Under the pieces are notes generated by a model, which ran no database searches, had not been told where the DNA came from, and was given only the letters and a program-made list of their open reading frames with translations. From Argentina anserina (Eukaryota > Streptophyta > Magnoliopsida > Rosales > Rosaceae), in NCBI RefSeq assembly GCF_933775445.1, contig NC_065874.1, positions 808,501 through 872,500 of the forward strand: DNA of 64,000 nt, given 5' to 3'. Positions 35,757 to 47,833 of the stretch are shown one piece after another (position 1 is the stretch's first letter; the number at the start of each line of letters is the position of its first letter). A program made the translations under genes and the position numbers.

Positions 35757-35814
35757 CCTCGAATCTTCTAGTGTAGAGATCACAGACTCTTCTCACTCTC
35801 ACTGAAAGTTAAAA

Positions 35815-37759
35815 ATGGCCGAGACTGAACCCAAATCCGTCGCGCCGGAGCTTCTCGAATGGCCGAAGAAGGACAAGCGCCGCCTCCTCCACGCCGTCTA
35901 CCGCGTCGGTGATCTCGAGCGCACCATCAAGTAATCTTTTCGATCACAAGAAATCAGACGATCATGTTATTCTTTGTGTGATTTCAAAACTTCTGATCGG
36001 TTTTTGTCGGTGGCTTTCAGGTTTTACACGGAGGCTCTGGGGATGAAGCTTCTGAGGCAGAGGGATATACCGGAGGAGAAATACTCCAACGCTTTCCTCG
36101 GCTTCGGTCCGGAGGAGACCAACTTCGTAGTAGAGCTCACTTACAATTATGGAGTCACCTCCTACGATATCGGAACCGGCTTCGGGCACTTCGCAATCGC
36201 GACTCCCGATGTAAGTGTGGCTGTGTGGTGTGGTGGTGGTTAACTTGAGAATGTGAATGTGAATTTGAATTTGAATTTGAATTTCTTTTTTCGGTGTGGA
36301 TTTTGTGATGGATTTTTAGGTGTATAAATTGGTGGGGGATATCAGGGCGAAAGGAGGGAATGTGACGAGGGAGCCTGGTCCGGTGAAAGGCGGCAACAGT
36401 GTGATTGCGTTTGTGAAGGATCCTGACGGTTATACATTTGAGCTTATTCAGAGGCCTGAAACTCCTGAGCCGCTTTGTCAGATCATGCTTCGTGTTGGTG
36501 ATCTCGATCGATCCATCAGCTTCTATGAGAGGGTAATGCTTTTTTGCGCCTGATGTTTATGTGATCTTGTTAAGATGAAGTTTTGGCATTCAATTGTGAT
36601 GGGTTTATTTCGGTGCAGGCACTAGGGTTGAAGCTTTTAAGGAGGATTGAGAGGCCTGAGTACAAGGTAACTCATTTCCCCACTACACTGTTTTTAGTAG
36701 AAAGTATATGAATTGATTTTTTTTTTTTTTTATTCCAGTGATTCAACATTTGTAAGTATGAGATGCCTTAATGAATTTTCCTTATTGTTGCTTGTTGGAT
36801 GCATGTTACAGTACACCATAGCTATCCTAGGATATGCTGAAGAAGACAAGACAACTATTTTGGAGCTGACTTATAACTATGGGGTGACCGAATATACCAA
36901 GGGGAACGCGTATGCACAGGTAACTCAGCATTTCTGTTATATGCTCTCGGATTACTGTTGAGGAAGTTCTGTTTTACAAGAAGTTTCTGCCTTTCTGATA
37001 CTTCTCTATCAATTCCAGATTGCTGTTGGCACTGATGATGTATACAAAAGTGCTGAGGTTGTTGACTTGGTTACAAAAGAGCTTGGAGGAAAGATAACAA
37101 GACAGCCTGGACCAATTCCAGGACTCAACACGAAGATTACCTCTTTCCTGGACCCAGATGGTTGGAAAACTGTAAGTCTTCACTTGTGTACCTGCTGCTT
37201 AACTTTTTTCTTTAGTTGATTGATTTCGGAGCAATGCTATTGGAATGAGACATTGTTGTATTACATCTGTATATGGTGCATAAATATCTGTTTAGTAGTT
37301 GATTTTGGAAGTAGTGCTGTCTCGATCGGTCAATATGTTTTATTGATCGCTTATGGTACTTTACTTATCATCCCATTTGCTTGTTTCTGGTAGTGATGTT
37401 ATCTAAATTGTATATATGGGTAGTGGAGTTCAGAGATGATGCGTGGTAGCGTTAAATTGATATGTTTCTTACTATGATATTTGTCATTCTTGGACTGATT
37501 TAATGATAAATTTGATTATAAAATTTATATTCATTTTAATGTTTTTGGGGGTAGAGGAATAGTAAATGCAACCTACAAGATTGAAGATCTTAGCAAAATC
37601 ATGTCATCTGTGTGTTGTTAGGCACTTGGGCTGTATTTATATTTAACCTGAAAAATTGTGTGTTCATCTGTTTGAAGTAATTGTTAACGCTCGCACAATA
37701 TTCATCCCTTATTTTAGGTCTTGGTTGATAATGAAGACTTCCTTAAGGAACTGCAGTAA
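35815..37759 (+). CDS. GLX1: Lactoylglutathione lyase (glyoxalase I), two-domain cytosolic type
   Basis: Seven exons (35815-35930, 36021-36210, 36320-36532, 36619-36666, 36812-36919, 37019-37171, 37718-37759) give 289 residues. Two vicinal-oxygen-chelate domains are visible. Domain 1 (about 22-142) has [29 protein letters not shown] and [16 protein letters not shown]. Domain 2 (about 152-270) has [33 protein letters not shown] and [14 protein letters not shown]. Metal ligands are expected from His26 and Glu of VVELTYN in domain 1, and Gln of QIMLRV and Glu of LELTYN in domain 2. The enzyme isomerises the hemithioacetal of methylglyoxal and glutathione to S-lactoylglutathione. No transit peptide is evident. 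The frame is intact, and the intron at 36211-36319 carries a short GAATTT repeat (about 36261-36283). Confidence 0.96.
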
Positions 37760-38736
37760 GCAAGAGTGATTGCATGAAACGGAAGTATCCGGGAAGTTTT
37801 TTCTTATTTGAATAAGATGTAATCCTGCTTCTATGTTAGAGTAGCCAGTATTGGCGGTCTGAATGTCATTATCTGTTCGAGTGGTTTTCAGTTGTGATAG
37901 GCATGGTCATGTGACTTATATCTATTATAAAATGGCTGTTAATGTTGCTCTCGGCCTTCTTTGTATGCTTGGCACAGTGGTTGTCCTAGTTTATGCTAGT
38001 AGTATATCACTATATCCTATGTGCAGTTTCCTATAGAACTCATCCCCTTATCAGGTTAGAAACTAGGAAATGTAACCTTGAGTAGCTTCTTACTTTATAA
38101 GTGGAGGTGAATATGGCCGTATGGGATGTGGGGATCATATGGCAAGTCTAGCAACTACCCATTAAAACCATGGACGAGTTCATGATTTCAATTGACTGGA
38201 AGTTTCGACTTCTGGCAATTGAAATACCCATACTGATCGTACTTTGCCAACAAATAAAAGCCTGTATAAACTTGACTCCAGTTGTTCAAAACTTGTATCG
38301 TGATTTTTAGTTGGAGAAGTGTTTACAAACCATCATTTGAGAGTGGGAAAATGGTGAGAAAATAAGAACGCTATCTGGCTGAATATCAAGTCTTGGTGTT
38401 ATTTCCACTGTACGGAGGCCTGGATCAGTGGTTAGTTTACAAATTAAAACCACTTTTTTTTGTTAGCTGTACGTCATAATCAATAATCACCGCTATACCA
38501 CATTTTCCGGTGTCATTCCTTTTACTTGGAGGATTCCTTCACCTCTCAGTTTAAAGTTAAAACTACATTTTCGGTGCCATTCCTTTTACTTGTAGGATTT
38601 GCATCAGCTTACTCAGCTTAGGACTTCTATTCCTTGTCGAGAACTGTAACCTGATTTGTATATAATCATACCAAGGCCAATTGTATTTGTTGGGGTTTGG
38701 GGTTAGCTAGAGTACCTTGTTCATCACCGATCAAGC
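37760..38736. other. Spacer and promoter of the first SIN3-like copy
   Basis: 3' UTR of glyoxalase I, then AT-rich DNA. Near 38500-38600 a roughly 65-bp unit containing CATTCCTTTTACTTG is tandemly duplicated; a related stretch (TTTTTCTTGTAGGATTCCTT) lies upstream of the second SIN3-like copy at about 41806, so the duplicated genes share promoter ancestry. Confidence 0.55.
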
Positions 38737-39846
38737 ATGGTTGCACATGAACACCCAACAGGGTATTCTTCAGAGCCGCAAATGATGAAGGAGATGAGCG
38801 TAGGAGAAGAAGCGAGCAGCACCAAACAAGCGTTGTTGGAGAAGCGCTGCAACGCGTTTATTGACTCGTTGAAGGACTTCCCACGGTTACTGGAGTATGA
38901 GAATATCATGAGAGAGTTCAAAAGAGAAATCAACATTCCAAGTTTGGCGGGGAAGATTGAGCAATTGTTCGAAGGGCACCCGGAGTTATTAGCAGAGTTC
39001 AATCACTTCTTACCAGAGAAGTATCGAGTTACACCTACGCTACAACCTAGGGTAGTTTGTCGACAGAGGAAGCGCAGGGACGATAGTGCTAGTGATAGTG
39101 ATGTTCGTCAAAAGTGGAAGCGCAGGGATGATATTGCTACTGATAGTGATGGCGGTGTTGATGCTAGAGCTAAGGATTCTGAATTTCGAATAGTTCTAAG
39201 GTGTGGGAAACAGACTCGGGCCAAGTTTCGCGACGAAGATAAGAAAAGTGATGATGGTCACCAAAAAGCTCCAACTCTGTCACCAACTACAGATCCTTCG
39301 GACAAGGCGGAGTCTGATGATGATAGTGATGAAGCTGAATCTACAGAGTATAAACTTGAAAAGGTTATTGCTTTTGTGAACAAGGTATCGGACAGGTTTC
39401 ACAACAACAGTGATGTTGTAAAGTTATTCTTGGACATGGTCGGCAGTAGGAAGGAACCTAGCGATGGTTATGAGCAAGAGCTTGAGCTTTACAAGAAGAT
39501 TGCAACACTTCTGGAAGGTGAGCAGGACTTGATTGATGAGTTCACCCAATTTTTAACCAGAGTGCCTAGAATGGACGAGATCGTCGACTTCCCTATGCTC
39601 GAGCTTTGTACTCCAAGCTACCGTCTTTTGCCAAAGACTTTCCCCATTCCAGCTGCTACCGGAAGATCGAAACTCGCTTCTGAAGTACTGAATGATCGTT
39701 ATATATGCATAGACACCAGCTCTAGTACTTCTTCATCTACTTCAGGAGGAGGAGGGCGACGCGTAAACCGGAAATCGCAGCATGAGGTAGACCTATTACA
39801 CTGGGAAGATGAATGTATGAACTTCGTATGTCGGAAAAGCAAGTGA
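38737..39846 (+). CDS. Short SIN3-like (paired amphipathic helix) protein, C-terminus lost
   Basis: A single-exon frame of 369 residues. A PAH1-like domain lies at about 33-97 (CNAFIDSLKDFPRLLEYENI, IEQLFEGHPELLAEFNHFLP) and a PAH2-like domain at about 204-280 (KVIAFVNKVSDRF, LDMVGSRKEPSDGYEQELEL, DLIDEFTQFL). These are followed by the start of the SIN3 HDAC-interacting domain (CTPSYRLLPKTFPIP, SEVLNDRY). The middle contains a short internal duplication around KRRDD. Compared with the intact neighbour at 42040, the frame stops where the homology should continue. The remainder persists in other frames (a block reading QVNSTSCNIEALIKK at about 39840-39885, and IEEHLPQRKLRCIERLYG from about 39919), so at least two frameshifts removed the C-terminal helix. 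It is either a truncated protein or an early pseudogene. SIN3 proteins scaffold histone deacetylase complexes. Confidence 0.75.
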   Translation: MVAHEHPTGYSSEPQMMKEMSVGEEASSTKQALLEKRCNAFIDSLKDFPRLLEYENIMREFKREINIPSLAGKIEQLFEGHPELLAEFNHFLPEKYRVTPTLQPRVVCRQRKRRDDSASDSDVRQKWKRRDDIATDSDGGVDARAKDSEFRIVLRCGKQTRAKFRDEDKKSDDGHQKAPTLSPTTDPSDKAESDDDSDEAESTEYKLEKVIAFVNKVSDRFHNNSDVVKLFLDMVGSRKEPSDGYEQELELYKKIATLLEGEQDLIDEFTQFLTRVPRMDEIVDFPMLELCTPSYRLLPKTFPIPAATGRSKLASEVLNDRYICIDTSSSTSSSTSGGGGRRVNRKSQHEVDLLHWEDECMNFVCRKSK

Positions 39847-40149
39847 ATTCGACCTCATGTAATATCGAAGCACTTATAAAAAAAGATCGAAAAGGAGAGT
39901 CCGACGAAGACAATTTGTATTGAAGAACATCTGCCGCAGAGGAAGTTGAGGTGCATTGAGAGATTGTATGGTGATCACGGGGGTGAAATGATTGATGCGT
40001 TGATGAACTCTCCCCGACGGGGTCTGCCTATTATATTAAAACGGCTGAAGCACAAGCAATACGAACTAAAACAAGAGCGCCGTGTCTTAAAAAAAAACAA
40101 GCGGGCTCATTTGTTTACCAATCAGCAACATCCTCGACGTAAAGTTTAG
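39847..40149 (+). pseudogene. Out-of-frame 3' remnant of the first SIN3-like copy
   Basis: Encodes, in shifted frames, the segment matching the C-terminal region of the neighbour at 42040: IEEHLPQRKLRCIERLYGDH, then MIDALMNSPRRGLPIILKRL and an ELKQERRVLKKNK tail, ending with a TAG near 40147. Frameshifts near 39836-39846 and 39915-39920 separate it from the main frame. Confidence 0.7.
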
Positions 40150-40981
40150 TAGTTGTCATTGTAAATTTGTAATTGTACAAGAAGATCTAGTTACCGAGCA
40201 ATTCTTTGAATACATGTACCATCGGCTGTAACACTCGCTCAGTAAATACCGTAGCTTAATCATCAAATCTGGTCAATCCCAATCCAAGTTAATTTTTCAG
40301 ACACTCAAGGTTGCTAAGAATAGAGAGGCTCATAATTGACGGAGCAACACGTACAATTAAGCTCTTGTTTTTAAAAAATGGCATGTATAATGATAATGAT
40401 GAACAAGTAGGTTATTGTATTTTGACTATTTTCTATATATTTACATTGACTCCGTCTTTCTAATTCAATTGATAAGACTGTCCGGCTCAAACTCCTGCTA
40501 TGAGCTCGTCATTTTGCTATGTTTGCCATGATACATCTCGCATATATTGTCAATCTTTCTGATTCTAGCTAGGTTTCACTTCACTACATATGCCTTTTAC
40601 CAGATACACGTCTGGTGTTGCCCCTTCTAATCCAAATATCTTTTACTTTACATCATTGAAACGACTATAGTAGCCCTCTAATTCGATATCATGTTTGTAT
40701 AAACACTTTCTTAATTAACGTACTTCAAATTTTTATTCTAATAATTCGATTTTATAATTGCAACTTAGGGTATGAATGAGGTGAACACCAGATCGACGAG
40801 CTCTTATTAAGTTTTGATCAAGTTGAGTCCAACACTCGTACTCTATGGTTTTGCATGTGTGGGTGTACACATGTCGGATTAAGTTTTTGTTTATTCTTTT
40901 TGTTAGAGTTTATCAGATATAGGAGGTCAGGTTTTTGCCTCTCCTTTGTTAAATAAATAAAAAAAAGTTTCGCAAAAAAAA
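40150..40981. other. Gene-free interval
   Basis: AT-rich. A short segment ending in two A runs (about 40951-40985) after TTGTTAAATAAAT could be the tail of a small retroposon, but there is not enough to call one. Confidence 0.4.
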
Positions 40982-41130
40982 AAACACAGAGAACACAAAT
41001 TCTAATTTTCTGTGTTCAAGTTGTTCATCAGGCTTCCATCAGACATGCATGGTTCCGTTTCGACAGAAAGAGAGACTTAGTGAACTCAGGGTGGGAGAAA
41101 TATCGAGGAAGGACTGCATCGTATACCCCC
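40982..41130 (+). pseudogene. 5' fragment of a third SIN3-like copy
   Basis: Closely resembles 41985-42150 at the start of the intact copy. TTTTCTGTGTTCAAGTTGTT, CATGGTTCCGTTTCGACAGA and AGAAATATCGAGGAAGGACT are shared with few changes, including the ATG. The match stops near 41130 and no PAH domain follows, so this is a truncated duplicate. Confidence 0.8.
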
Positions 41131-42039
41131 TGACAAACCAGTTCAAAACTTCACTTGTCATAGAAAATGGAGGGGAGAAGAGTACCTATGTCATCATTTT
41201 CCTCGGCGCCAGAGTTGCTGGTGCAGCTCTATTATCAGCATGCTCGCTCAGAACTCAATCATGTACTGCATGCAGCCAACAAAATATCATATACATACAC
41301 TGCAAATAATAGGGTATGAATCCTAGATGGTGTGGGTCATCTTCAACTTGGAGCACCACTTTCGCTGAGCTTCTCACTACTGGTGAAAGGTACAAGAACT
41401 TGGAAATTAAACTTGTGGTGTACGGCTGCCTGTGTAGGGTAAGCAAAGACTCTAGAAGAGCTGTAGCACTAACATGCAACTGCAACATCTGCTTCGGGAG
41501 GTGCTAACAGTTATTTTACCGGACTCCAGTCTCCAGAACAGCAGCAAATGCCTACGCACCTGTTAAATCAAAATTGCAAATGCATTTGTTTCCCATGACA
41601 ATTGATATAATGGTGAAGCTTTTGATACCAAGTTACGAACAATGTAGTACCGATTGTTAATAATAATGAGTTTAATTCTGTAAATAATGACGGAAATTTA
41701 TATATTAAAGGAACGTGTTAGCTCTCCTAATCAAAGTCATCAAACACCGCGCCGAGACAACGTACATATTATTACAGTGACCACGTACGTACTGACCATA
41801 ATCCTTTTTCTTGTAGGATTCCTTCACTTTCTTACTTTAGGAATTCTCTTCGTCTACGGATTGTCCCTCAGCTTATTAATGCATATAAACGATTCACTCT
41901 ATTTCTTCTTGTTTCTATCTCACTTCCAGAAAGATTCATACAGACGATCGAACGTTAGGTGATATTATAAAAAAGAAAAGTCAGTTGTTCACAGTCTCTG
42001 TTTTCTGTGTTCAAGTTGTTCATCAGGCTTCAATCAGAT
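41131..42039. other. Spacer and promoter of the second SIN3-like copy
   Basis: No supported gene. The right part is homologous to the promoter region of the first copy. Short open frames at 41250-41510 have no recognisable family. Confidence 0.45.
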
Positions 42040-43191
42040 ATGGTTCCGTTTCCACAGAAAGAAGAGCACTCCAGTGAACCCCAGATGGTAAATGATGATA
42101 AGTTGAGGCTAGAAGGAGAAATATCGAGGAAGGACTGCATCGAATATCTAGGTACCTTGAGAAATTTCAACTCCTATGTCTACCAAGAGTTTGTCCATCT
42201 CTTGAAAGACTTCAAGCCAGAAAGTGATGAAAGAATTGGAGCTTTGAAGCAGAAGGTAAAGGACTTGTTTGAAGGGTGTCCGGATTTGATACTAGGGTTC
42301 AACGCCTTCTTGCCCAAGAGACATAAATTTGAAGTCCCAATCCCAGTGAAAGTCCAGACCAGCAGAAACCCAGTAGTAGTACTTTCTCGAAAGAGAAATC
42401 GCTACGATGATACTAGTGATGTTCATGGTGCTGAATCTAATGACTCTAAGCTACAAAAAGTGATCGATTTTGTGAACAAGGTTAGAGGTAGATTTCGCCA
42501 AGATGATGAGGAAGGTGATGGAGTCTTTCAGTCCTTTATAGATATTTTCATGGATAATCACTGCAAAAGAAACAAGTCATCACCCAATAAGTCCACCACT
42601 GCTTATGAAGAGGAGCTTCAAATTTACCGGAAGGTTGAAGCACTCTTCGATGGCCACCGGGACTTGGTTGATGAGTTCGCCCAATTTGTGCCTACACTTT
42701 CCCCGGCCATTGTTTCCGCTAACGGCGAGGCTTGCACTCCAAGCTACCGTCGCACACCAGAAAGTTTCCTCAATCCTGCTTCCGCCATAAAAACGAATCT
42801 TGCTTCTCAAGTACTGAATGATCAATGGGTAAGCATTCCTAGTGCTACTTCAAGAGAAAGAGGAGGATTGAATTCGTTCAAGTGGGAAGATGAAAGGTTC
42901 GAAGCTGACAGGGAGGTCAACACTGTGAAGTCAACCTCAGAGAGTATAAGCGCGCTGATGGAAAAGATTGAAAAGGGTAGTCAATCAAAGATCTATATTG
43001 AAGATCATCTCAACCAGGTAAATTTGATGTGCATTCAGAAATGTTATGATAAGCAAGGGCTTAAGGCTATGGATGAACTGAAGAAAGATATTCGAAAGGC
43101 TTTGCCTTTGTTGTTGGAGCGGTTGAAGCAACGGGAGAAAGTACTAACACAACGGCAACATGACTTACAGAGTAACAGGAGGAAAAACTGA
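42040..43191 (+). CDS. Short SIN3-like protein with two PAH domains and a partial HDAC-interacting domain
   Basis: A single exon of 383 residues from the ATG at 42040. PAH1 covers about 31-96 (QKVKDLFEGCPDLILGFNAF, then LPKRHKF). PAH2 covers about 136-218 (KVIDFVNKVRGRF, QIYRKVEALFDGHRDLVDEF). The SIN3 HDAC-interacting region follows from about 231 (CTPSYRRTPESFLNPA, ASQVLNDQWVSIP, FKWEDERFEADREVNTVKST) and ends with a helical KAMDELKKDIRKALPLLLER segment. Full plant SIN3-like proteins are over 1,000 residues, so this is a strongly shortened form. It could bind PAH-interacting repressors without the full scaffold and so act as a competitor; that is inference. The absence of introns, unlike full-length SNL genes, suggests an origin by retroposition or extensive reshaping before local duplication. 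Confidence 0.87.
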   Translation: MVPFPQKEEHSSEPQMVNDDKLRLEGEISRKDCIEYLGTLRNFNSYVYQEFVHLLKDFKPESDERIGALKQKVKDLFEGCPDLILGFNAFLPKRHKFEVPIPVKVQTSRNPVVVLSRKRNRYDDTSDVHGAESNDSKLQKVIDFVNKVRGRFRQDDEEGDGVFQSFIDIFMDNHCKRNKSSPNKSTTAYEEELQIYRKVEALFDGHRDLVDEFAQFVPTLSPAIVSANGEACTPSYRRTPESFLNPASAIKTNLASQVLNDQWVSIPSATSRERGGLNSFKWEDERFEADREVNTVKSTSESISALMEKIEKGSQSKIYIEDHLNQVNLMCIQKCYDKQGLKAMDELKKDIRKALPLLLERLKQREKVLTQRQHDLQSNRRKN

Positions 43192-43863
43192 AACAACAGA
43201 GATCATTCATTAGCCAAAAGGGGGCTCATCGTACGAAATTAAGTTCATAGTTGCAGGTAGATTTTGTAGTAAAAATGATGATTGCGCAGGTAGATTTTGT
43301 ACCTACCGCTTAGGCTCTCTATGGCTGTAGACTGTAGTTGATCTAAAGAGAAAGGCTCGTAGTTTAAGCATCTGGGCTAAGCTGGTTCCTATAATGAAAA
43401 GAGAGTATGAAGTCATGAGATTCCTAATTAAATAATCAATCCATGGTCGATCTAAATGCAAATGAGAATAGATACTCTTCTGCAGCACAAATATATACTA
43501 TGCAGCACCCAACAGAACTAAGTCTAGTGAAACCTAATGTGCATCCAAGGCAATATTTTTAGAAGTTCAACTTATATAGAAAACCATTAAAACATCTGCC
43601 TTCTGTAGTTTCTTTAAACTAAAACTTGCAAGCTTCAGTATGTACATCTTCTAAAGAAGTACACCCAAAGCCTGTTTCCTCTGTAGTTCCACAAACAGTA
43701 CACCCCCACTCGGAGGATAGAAAGAATGATGGGGAGAAGAAATGAAGCTTTGAAAGGAAGTTTCTAATTCAGGATTTTATCATCATTGGAATCTCCCTCA
43801 CTCGGCCTCATGAAGAACAGCAACAGATATGTACATTGAAGATTTAGTTGATATCTGGCATTT
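43192..43863. other. Convergent spacer
   Basis: 3' flanks of the SIN3-like gene (+) and arogenate dehydratase (-). No gene seen. Confidence 0.5.
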
Positions 43864-46855
43864 CTATGGAATTTTGTCCATCGGATAGCAGCCAAGAACA
43901 CGAAGAAACCTTGCAAACTCCTACAGCAAAAAAGAAAGAAAAAGAAAATACAAACCTTTAAATCACTTCTCCTGCGTTCTTTGTTCACTTTAATCACTTT
44001 CATGGAGAGAGATTATTTCTAACAACATGGTGCAAATCACGGCTATATAAGCCAAGCATCGTGAAAAACATTATAACAGACTCACCTGCAAATGTCCCAA
44101 AGCATATTGTGCACGCGGATCTGCCATAGAAGCTTCAAAGTCGATGTAAAAGAGGTAATCAAAGTACCTGGCAAGACAAATCGGTCAACTTCTTAAAACA
44201 GGGCTTTTCTTAGTTTATTTAAAATCATTTTGTGACTCCAATTTTAAGGTTTTTCATCTTAGCTTTGTTCTTGTACTATGTATAATAGAGTAACGACTCA
44301 ATCAGTATCTTGGTTATTAATTGGTAACTTAGTTTGCGTGATTGGATTTATAATGCAATAGTTGTATACACTCACTTAGCACTTCCTTCATTAGAATCAT
44401 CAACAACCCTCAGTGGACGTTGTTTCTGGGGGCGACTTTCAATCTGAAATTGCTCCAGAACAAGAAGATATAAGTAATAGAAAACTGGCCAAAACAGAAG
44501 AAAAGAGAGATTTTAGTTGAGGTTACCTTTGTCAAATTAATGCCCCTAAGTGCAAACACTGCCAAGGCTTTAAATAGTACACCAGGACCTTCTTCTAGAG
44601 TGAAAACAACACTTGTCTAGGAGCAAAACTATACATATGTCAGCACAAGAATGAAAACACGGATAGATGCCAATACAACGAACTAACCTTGTATTGCCGC
44701 TCAGTTCCGGGGATAATTGGTTCTCTTGCAAGTATCAGAAAGCGAGTAATATTATCATCATCATCCTGTCCAGAGCAAAGTGGGAGAAACTAAATCAAGA
44801 TGACCATTTATATTTCGCAACTGGCATCTTAAATTATATATTTAAGAATGTCAAACAGGATAAAAACAGTGAACATAGGGTAATGCAGCTTTGGTCTTAG
44901 CAATCAATTTTTGAAAACATGACAACTGAGAGGAAAACTTGTGATGGGTTTTCTTTACAGACATCATGTTAAAAAATATTCTTGGCACAATGGTGAATAC
45001 AAACAAAAATGTGATTTTTACCATATATAAGAAATTTGATAGAATAGTCTTACTTGTATTTTATTTGATAGAATCTGAAGCCCATAGATTTCTGCAGCTC
45101 GAGCACTTGCAATAGCACCAGTATCTCTTACACCATTTGAGGCCACCATCTGTAACAAATTGTCTGTCATTAGATTTTGAACAGGTTTTGTGCCTTTCAA
45201 AGTGTACTTAGATGGAATATAAATAACAGCCATGACCTGTGCAGCGAGAGCAGAGTCGTCGGCATTGACCCTGATGATACCTAAGCTGCTTAGTGTCATC
45301 TCACATTGAGCAAGAGCCTGCAAGCGCAAATATCCGCAACAAAACTATAAATACCTGGGTCTTTCCTTTCAAAGATTAGATTGTACATATGCATGCATGT
45401 GAAAACTACTTTGTGCCAATCCAAATGTTGAGCTCTAGTATCCATTGTGAACATTTGCTCTTGGATAGAGACTTCTTTTTAAAATTCCGGACTTTTAATG
45501 TAGCAAATGGGCACTATGATGGGACATTGATGAGCATTCACACCGTATGTACTGGATGTGCGATTAACTAAAAAAAAGCTAATAATTGAAAGACCAACCT
45601 GAGGATGGCTTAATACTCGTTTTAGTTCCTCTTTTTCTACACCGGGCAATCCCAAGAGGCAATGGTTCACTAGAAGTTGTACCTCTCCAACTATGTGCAA
45701 TCTATGTCGAAGAAGCAGATCATAATTACGGTGGATACTTCCGCCAACAGAATTCTCAATTGGAAGAACTGCTTTATCCACTAACCACAGTTCAACGGCC
45801 TGTTACATAAAAGAAAAAACTAATCACACCCTGTTATCATTATTGAAAATAATCAAATCAAAGGTTGAAAATTCATTCAAAGATTGATTAACCTTAAATG
45901 CAGCTTCAAACTGGTCACATGGAACAGTTTCACACTTCGGATAAGCTTTTAGAGCAGCAGCCTCACTATATGCCCCAGGTAATCCCTACAACAGGCAATA
46001 AATTCAGCATTTCATCAAAAAGAACAAGAAAAAACACCAAATAGAATTCACTAACAAGAAGGGCTACCTGATAAGCGACTCTAACTTTCGTACCATCATT
46101 TTCCGAATGAGAAATATCAGCTGCTGTCAATGGTTCTGCAATTAATCACATTCAGCTGTTGAGGTCAGAGAATAAAACAACTGTAAGAAATGACACAAAT
46201 CATCACAGCATGAACAAAAGAACTAGGCCACTGTAACATACATGATTATAAGGAATTTAGAGAATTTTGCTCTTTAATTCATTTTATAAAGGTTCTAATT
46301 TCTCAGTTCATTTGGACAGGAGTTATGTAAACCGTTCTAAACTCAAATCGAATCTTCTTTATGATATACCAATATAAATCATGCAAACAAATTGAAATGA
46401 CACAATGGGACTGATGTTGGTGGACAAGCATTGCAAACAACTCCAACAATTAGTCATATCTAACTCCCCTCTACCCCTTTCAATATTCCAATTGACTGTC
46501 ACAACACCATTGCATGGACAATTAAACATCAAATGAATCAAACAAACCACAAAATTAAGATCTTTCGAGTAAAAAAAAGCTCACTAGGCAGAAGGTTCAT
46601 ATCCTTGTGGAAGCCCCTGGCCTCTATATCCTCCACCCTTTGAATTACAGCTGCAGATTCCATCCCTGGAATGTTAGGCTTCTCATCCTCAACAGGGGTG
46701 AGAGCTTTCTGAGCCAAAGATACCCCCAAGCAGCTACATTCCCATTTTCTCAAACTCAAACACACCCCAGAACAATTATACCTCAAATTTGACACACCCT
46801 GATTGGAAAATGAGATTTGAGAACAACCCCAGATAGGGACACTCTTCACAGCCAT
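43864..46855 (-). CDS. ADT: Arogenate (prephenate) dehydratase, plastid
   Basis: Eleven exons (46585-46855, 46068-46135, 45893-45985, 45599-45799, 45237-45317, 45054-45149, 44688-44765, 44527-44616, 44376-44443, 44086-44167, 43864-43920) join in phase to 394 residues. The N-terminus ([20 protein letters not shown]) is a likely plastid transit peptide. The catalytic domain runs from about 105 to 290 with [43 protein letters not shown] and the TRF motif at 277-279. A C-terminal ACT domain (about 297-385; [25 protein letters not shown]) would bind phenylalanine for feedback control. The enzyme decarboxylates and dehydrates arogenate to phenylalanine in the plastid. The frame is intact. I chose the ATG at 46855; the open frame extends upstream only with non-ATG codons. 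Confidence 0.96.
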
Positions 46856-47833
46856 CACCAATATCCCCACCCCAAAACTCACCAAAGGTCAAAACTTTGA
46901 GGCAAACCCAAGCTAAACACAACAACGCTCAAACCTTTGAGGTAAACCCAAGCTTATATAAGAAGGTGTGGTTGGTGTGAGGTTTGTTGAATGAAACCCA
47001 GTAGCACATTGTCAAGGTGAAACAACAATGATGATGGGCCCCCACCAGGAATTAGTGTATCAGAGAGTTTTCTGTGTGTGGGTGTATTAAATATTGGGAA
47101 GAAAACGTATCTGGGTACTAGCAAAGTTTGAAACGTTCAGGCAGAGAAATAGAGAGAAAGAGAGACCGACAAGTCACACTGAGAAGAGGAAAAGGGGGGT
47201 TTTAAGAGGTAGGTGAGCAGAATGTTGTTGGCTGCACACTCAACCTGAGGATTTAGTTTTGTAGGGAAATTAAAAACAACAAAATGAGAGAAGGGAAGCT
47301 GAGGCTGGAAGAGTTTGGTTCAGAAGTACATAGACAGTTTTGATTGATTACATGCAAGCTATTTATGGAAGGCTCTTTACTCTGATTCACTGTATCTGTA
47401 GAATCTGTACATTTTTGTGTGTTGAGATGAGTTGGGACTTGGGAGAGGTGAGAGAGCTGCAGAGCTGTGAGACAGTGAGAGTAGTGTGATTTGTTGTGGA
47501 TCAATGGTCCAAATATCCGGTCATTGTTTCTTAGTTCTCATGAGTTGTTTATCCAATAGTTGATGGAGAAGGAGAACCTAACATTGTAGGTTAGTAAATT
47601 TGGAGATCCATACTACATGGAAAATGGATTTCCTCTTAGTAATTAAGATTTTCTTTTTTCTGTTTTCGCTCTTCAAATACTATGGTAATTGAGCTTTTCT
47701 GGGTGGTTTATCATAATTCTAACTCTCTGAATTAAGGCGCGAAATTACTGAGTGAGATAACGGAATGAGATAACGAGCAAAATAAAAAAAGAAACTATTT
47801 GAATTTGAGAATGGTTATTTTATTTCTTCTAAA
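46856..47833. other. Arogenate dehydratase promoter and spacer
   Basis: 5' UTR and promoter of the minus-strand ADT gene, with GA-rich tracts near 47140-47200 and 47400-47470. No other gene seen. Confidence 0.5.

Noticed and set aside
41696..41962. Hydrophobic open frame upstream of the second SIN3-like gene, possibly a small membrane protein
   Set aside because: The region is homologous to the promoter of the first SIN3-like copy, where no such frame exists.
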